Origin: Aminobacter sp. J41
GTDB lineage: Bacteria > Pseudomonadota > Alphaproteobacteria > Rhizobiales > Rhizobiaceae
Assembly: GCF_000526635.1 (NCBI RefSeq)
Contig: NZ_JAGL01000003.1
Coordinates: 60,420-124,419 of the forward strand
Direction of reading: 5' to 3'
Length of the DNA stretch: 64,000 nucleotides
Under the pieces are notes generated by a model. It saw only the letters and a list, made by a program, of their open reading frames with translations. It searched no databases and was not told where the DNA came from. Position numbers and translations under genes: made by a program. Positions within the stretch are counted from its first letter, which is position 1, and every line of letters starts with the position of its first letter. Positions 61,139 through 64,000 of this stretch are shown in pieces.

Positions 61139-61426
61139 CTAGACCAGAGCGGAGTCGCGATAGCTGAGGATCTTGGCGAAGACGGGCGTGTCGTGCTCCG
61201 CCGGCACGGGCTTTTCGCCGAGCACCCACTTCAGGATGTCTCCGTCGTCCTCGGACATGAGACGTTCGTAGATATTCAGCTCCTCCTCCGTCAGCTTGTC
61301 GATCTCGCCATCGGCGAAGGAGCCCAGGATGAGGTCGACCTCGCGCATTCCGCGATGCCATGAGCGATACAGGATCCTGCGGCGGCGTGTATCAAGGTCG
61401 GCGCTTGTGCGCGTTGTTCCGGTCAT
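61139..61426 (-). CDS. sdhE: FAD assembly factor SdhE
   Basis: A 95-residue protein that helps insert FAD into succinate dehydrogenase. The family RGxxE motif is RGMREVD (residues 25-31) within RRRILYRSWHRGMREVDLIL, followed by LTEEELNIYERLMSEDDGDILKW. It is usually encoded beside recG/mfd in alphaproteobacteria, as here. Confidence 0.93.
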   Translation of the reverse strand: MTGTTRTSADLDTRRRRILYRSWHRGMREVDLILGSFADGEIDKLTEEELNIYERLMSEDDGDILKWVLGEKPVPAEHDTPVFAKILSYRDSALV

Positions 61427-61474
61427 GTCGGACGAAATTCCTCTGGGCTGTGGAAAGCCATGGATGATGGGCGG

Positions 61475-61502
61475 ATATAGCGTCTGAAATTGCCAATGTC
61501 AG
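61475..61502 (-). promoter_or_regulatory. Candidate promoter of sdhE-mfd
   Basis: On the minus strand, CTGACA (61502-61497), 16-base spacer, CTATAT (61480-61475), a strong rhizobial -10. Transcription would start near 61468, about 42 bases before the sdhE ATG. Confidence 0.5.
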
Positions 61503-61508
61503 CCTTTG

Positions 61509-61524
61509 CGGTCACACATGACCG
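61509..61524. promoter_or_regulatory. Inverted repeat CGGTCACACATGACCG upstream of recG
   Basis: Perfect 6-bp arms around CACA, 15 bases before the recG ATG and just outside the sdhE promoter, in the divergent gap. It could be an operator shared by both genes or a leader hairpin. No regulator is suggested by the sequence. Confidence 0.3.
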
Positions 61525-61539
61525 TCATAAGGTTCGCGC

Positions 61540-63648
61540 ATGCGACCTACCCTGCTTGATCCGATCTTTGCGCCGGCCACTACCCTCGATGGAATTGGGC
61601 CTAGGCTTGCGGGCCTGCTCGCGAATGTCGTGCCGCACGACACGAGTGGCCGCGAGGTCCGCGTCGGTGATCTACTCTTCGTGCTGCCGTACTCGATCAT
61701 CGACAGGCGCAAGACGTTTCGGATCAGCGAGGCGCCGGAAGGCGTGGTGGTCACGATCAGGATCACCATCGATCATCACCAGCCGCCGCCATCCGGAAAG
61801 GGCAAGTTGCCGTACCGCGTCTTCGGCCACGACTCATCCGACGACATCGCGCTGACTTTCTTCCATGCCAAGGGCGAGTGGCTGCTCAAGGCTTTGCCGG
61901 AAGGCATGGATGTAATTGTCTCCGGCAAAATCGAGCGCTTCAACGGCCGCGCCGCAATGGTGCATCCCGACCACATGGTGCCGGTTTCGCGGGCAGAAGA
62001 GCTGCCCCTGCTCGAAAACGTCTATCCGCTGACCGCCGGACTTTCGGGGAAGGTGCTGCGCCGCGCAATCCTCGCCAGCCTCGACCGGCTGCCGGACCTT
62101 CCGGAATGGCTGGATCCTGAGCTGGCAAAGCGCCAAAGCTTCCCGAGCCTGCGCATGGCCCTGCACCGTCTGCACCAGCCGTCCGACCCGCTCGACACAA
62201 ACCCGGATAGCCCGCCATGGCGCCGGCTCGCCTTTGACGAGTTCCTGGCTGGCCAGCTTGCGCTGGCTCTGGTGCGCAAGCGCCTGCGCAAGGCGAGCGG
62301 ACGGCCGCTCATCGGCGACGGCTCTATCGAGCAGAAGATCAGGGCGGCACTGCCCTATTCGCTCACAGGAGCGCAGGAAAAGGCCATCGAGGACATTCAT
62401 GCCGACCTTGCCTCATCCGAGCGGATGCTGCGCCTGCTGCAGGGCGACGTCGGCTCGGGCAAGACGGTTGTGGCGCTGATGTCTATGGCACGCGCGGCGG
62501 AAGCCGGCGGCCAGTCTGCGCTGATGGCACCGACCGAAATCCTCGCGCGGCAGCACTTTACCACCATCAGCAATCTTGCCGCCAAGGCTGGACTGCGGAC
62601 AGCAATTCTGACCGGCCGCGAAAAGGGCCGGGAACGCACCGAGACGCTGAAGGCGATCGCTTCCGGCGAGGTAGACATCGTCATCGGCACCCATGCCATC
62701 TTCCAGGATACGGTGGAGTTCAAGAACCTCGTGCTCGCCGTCATCGACGAGCAGCACCGCTTCGGCGTCCACCAGCGCCTCGCGATCTCTGCCAAGGGAG
62801 AGGCCGTCGACATGCTGGTGATGACGGCAACCCCGATTCCGCGCACACTGGTGCTCACCGCCTTCGGCGACATGGATGTCTCGCGCCTGACCGAAAAGCC
62901 GGCGGGTCGCAAACCGATCCAGACCGTCACCCTGCCGCTCGAGCGCCTTCCCGATCTCATCCGCCGCATGCAGTCGGCGATTGCCGAGGGCCAGAAGGTC
63001 TACTGGATCTGCCCGCTGGTCGAGGAGTCGGAGGAAATCAAGCTGATGTCGGCCGAAGACCGCTTCGCGGCGCTCAAGCCCGTCTTCGGCAACCAGATAG
63101 GCCTGATCCACGGCCGCATGAGCGGTGCGGAAAAGGATGCAGCAATGCTCGCCTTCAAGAACGGCGAGACGCGCATTCTGGTCGGCACCACGGTCATCGA
63201 GGTCGGCGTCGACGTGCCCGACGCGACCATCATCGTCATTGAACATGCCGAGCGCTTCGGCCTTGCCCAGCTGCACCAGCTGCGCGGCCGCGTTGGGCGT
63301 GGCGACCGGCCGTCAAGCTGCGTGCTGCTTTACAAAGAACCTCTCGGGCTGATCGCCAAGCAGCGCCTGTCGGTCATGCGGGAGACGGAAGACGGCTTCC
63401 GCATTTCCGAGGAGGACCTCAAGCTGCGCGGCGAAGGCGAATTGCTGGGCACCAAGCAATCAGGCACCCCGGGTTTCCGCGTTGCGCGGATCGAGCGCCA
63501 CTCGGACCTGCTTGAAATCGCCCGCAACGACGCACGCCTCATCCTGGAGCGAGACCCGGAACTGGTCTCGCCCCGGGGTGAAGCGCTGAAAGTGCTTCTC
63601 TACCTCTACGGCCGCGACGATGCGGTGCGGCTGCTACGGGCGGGGTAA
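61540..63648 (+). CDS. recG: ATP-dependent DNA helicase RecG
   Basis: A 702-residue fork-reversal helicase. The N-terminal OB-fold wedge domain spans about 1-170 (FVLPYSIIDRR and the following strands). The helicase has Walker A LQGDVGSGKTVVALMSMA, the DEQH box AVIDEQHRFGVHQR, ATPIPRTL, TTVIEVGVDVPDA and QLRGRVGRG. The gene is divergent from sdhE-mfd. Its stop lies six bases from the convergent glmS end. Confidence 0.96.
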   Translation: MRPTLLDPIFAPATTLDGIGPRLAGLLANVVPHDTSGREVRVGDLLFVLPYSIIDRRKTFRISEAPEGVVVTIRITIDHHQPPPSGKGKLPYRVFGHDSSDDIALTFFHAKGEWLLKALPEGMDVIVSGKIERFNGRAAMVHPDHMVPVSRAEELPLLENVYPLTAGLSGKVLRRAILASLDRLPDLPEWLDPELAKRQSFPSLRMALHRLHQPSDPLDTNPDSPPWRRLAFDEFLAGQLALALVRKRLRKASGRPLIGDGSIEQKIRAALPYSLTGAQEKAIEDIHADLASSERMLRLLQGDVGSGKTVVALMSMARAAEAGGQSALMAPTEILARQHFTTISNLAAKAGLRTAILTGREKGRERTETLKAIASGEVDIVIGTHAIFQDTVEFKNLVLAVIDEQHRFGVHQRLAISAKGEAVDMLVMTATPIPRTLVLTAFGDMDVSRLTEKPAGRKPIQTVTLPLERLPDLIRRMQSAIAEGQKVYWICPLVEESEEIKLMSAEDRFAALKPVFGNQIGLIHGRMSGAEKDAAMLAFKNGETRILVGTTVIEVGVDVPDATIIVIEHAERFGLAQLHQLRGRVGRGDRPSSCVLLYKEPLGLIAKQRLSVMRETEDGFRISEEDLKLRGEGELLGTKQSGTPGFRVARIERHSDLLEIARNDARLILERDPELVSPRGEALKVLLYLYGRDDAVRLLRAG

Positions 63649-63654
63649 GCCGCC

Positions 63655-64000
63655 CTACTCCACCGTCACGGACTTGGCGAGGTTGCGCGGCTGGTCGACA
63701 TCCGTGCCAATGAACACCGCCGTGTAGTAAGCCAGCAGCTGGATCGGCAGCGCGTAGACGATCGGCGAAATGATCTCGGGAACGTCCGGCACCACGATGG
63801 TGGAAAGCGTCTCGACGGTCGCCTCGGCAGCGCCCTTGGCGTCGGTGATCAGGATGATCTTGCCGCCGCGTGCCGCCACTTCCTGCATGTTCGAGACGGT
63901 CTTCTCGAAGATGCGGTCATGCGGCGCGATGACGATGACCGGCATTTTCTCGTCGATCAGCGCGATCGGCCCGTGCTTCAGCTCTCCAGCGGCATAGCCT
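63655..64000 (-). CDS. glmS: Glutamine-fructose-6-phosphate aminotransferase, C-terminal part
   Basis: The last 114 codons of GlmS; the 5' end lies outside the window. The visible segment opens with GYAAGELKHGPIALIDEKMP, contains the second SIS (sugar isomerase) domain and ends with the hallmark DVDQPRNLAKSVTVE. GlmS makes glucosamine-6-phosphate for peptidoglycan and lipopolysaccharide. Confidence 0.97.
   Translation of the reverse strand, partial: GYAAGELKHGPIALIDEKMPVIVIAPHDRIFEKTVSNMQEVAARGGKIILITDAKGAAEATVETLSTIVVPDVPEIISPIVYALPIQLLAYYTAVFIGTDVDQPRNLAKSVTVE

Overview
This 64 kb window is a GC-rich chromosomal segment of an alphaproteobacterium, most likely a member of the Rhizobiales (Hyphomicrobiales), Phyllobacteriaceae or a close relative. 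The evidence is the ordered block ispDF / dusB-ntrB-ntrC-ntrY-ntrX-dat-hfq-hflX / mazG, a phosphatidylcholine synthase with the rhizobial Pcs motif, the F1-ATPase inhibitor zeta subunit (DUF1476), an IalB protein, HspQ, and a very long repeat protein resembling the Growth Pole Ring protein (GPR/RgsE) of polar-growing rhizobia. I see no insertion sequence, prophage, CRISPR array, rRNA or tRNA gene. It reads as conserved core chromosome, densely packed with many ATGA-type overlaps. No gene-free stretch exceeds 300 bases. The longest are 2850-3122, 54869-55096 and 40617-40819.

Layout. 1-9.7 kb: the C-terminally cut GPR-like gene (minus), a divergent Hpt protein, an adrenodoxin-type ferredoxin, a secreted Zn protease, the folate operon folP-folB-folK, dusA, a membrane aspartic protease, the zeta subunit and an HpcH/HpaI aldolase. 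9.7-15.4 kb: small hydrolase and VOC genes, purB, a secreted DUF2259 protein, and a two-gene unit of a periplasmic binding protein and a self-processing P1 peptidase. 15.5-21.8 kb: a six- or seven-gene plus-strand operon (flavin reductase, MoxR-type AAA+, VWA/CoxE, an XdhC split into two genes, a molybdopterin-binding/MobA-like fusion, a secreted hydrolase). It looks like a complete maturation module for a molybdenum hydroxylase, but no hydroxylase structural gene is in the window. 21.8-28 kb: a J-domain-like protein, a two-domain cold-shock protein, DUF192, two coupled alpha/beta hydrolases, an enoyl-CoA hydratase homologue, cysE and DUF3126.

28-40.6 kb: pncC-like cinA and ispDF, then the nitrogen-regulation cluster. 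NtrC has the sigma-54 contact motif GAFTGA; NtrX lacks it. Hfq and HflX follow, with convergent mazG. 40.8-51.5 kb (minus): MBL hydrolase, tatD, metG, holB, tmk, a D,D-carboxypeptidase, rlpA, quinone oxidoreductase, pcs, and a cysteine-rich DUF1326/DUF2182 pair. 51.6-64 kb: a UbiH-type hydroxylase, an AEC transporter, hspQ, ialB, a YejA-like binding protein, a DsbA-family oxidoreductase, mfd-sdhE divergent from recG, and the 3' end of glmS.

The most interesting items are the orphan molybdenum-hydroxylase maturation operon, the DUF1326/DUF2182 module, the GPR-like repeat protein beside an Hpt gene, and several symmetric operator-like sequences in intergenic gaps (22355-22370, 26684-26697, 61509-61524, and a perfect 10-bp palindrome repeated at 3532 and 4676).
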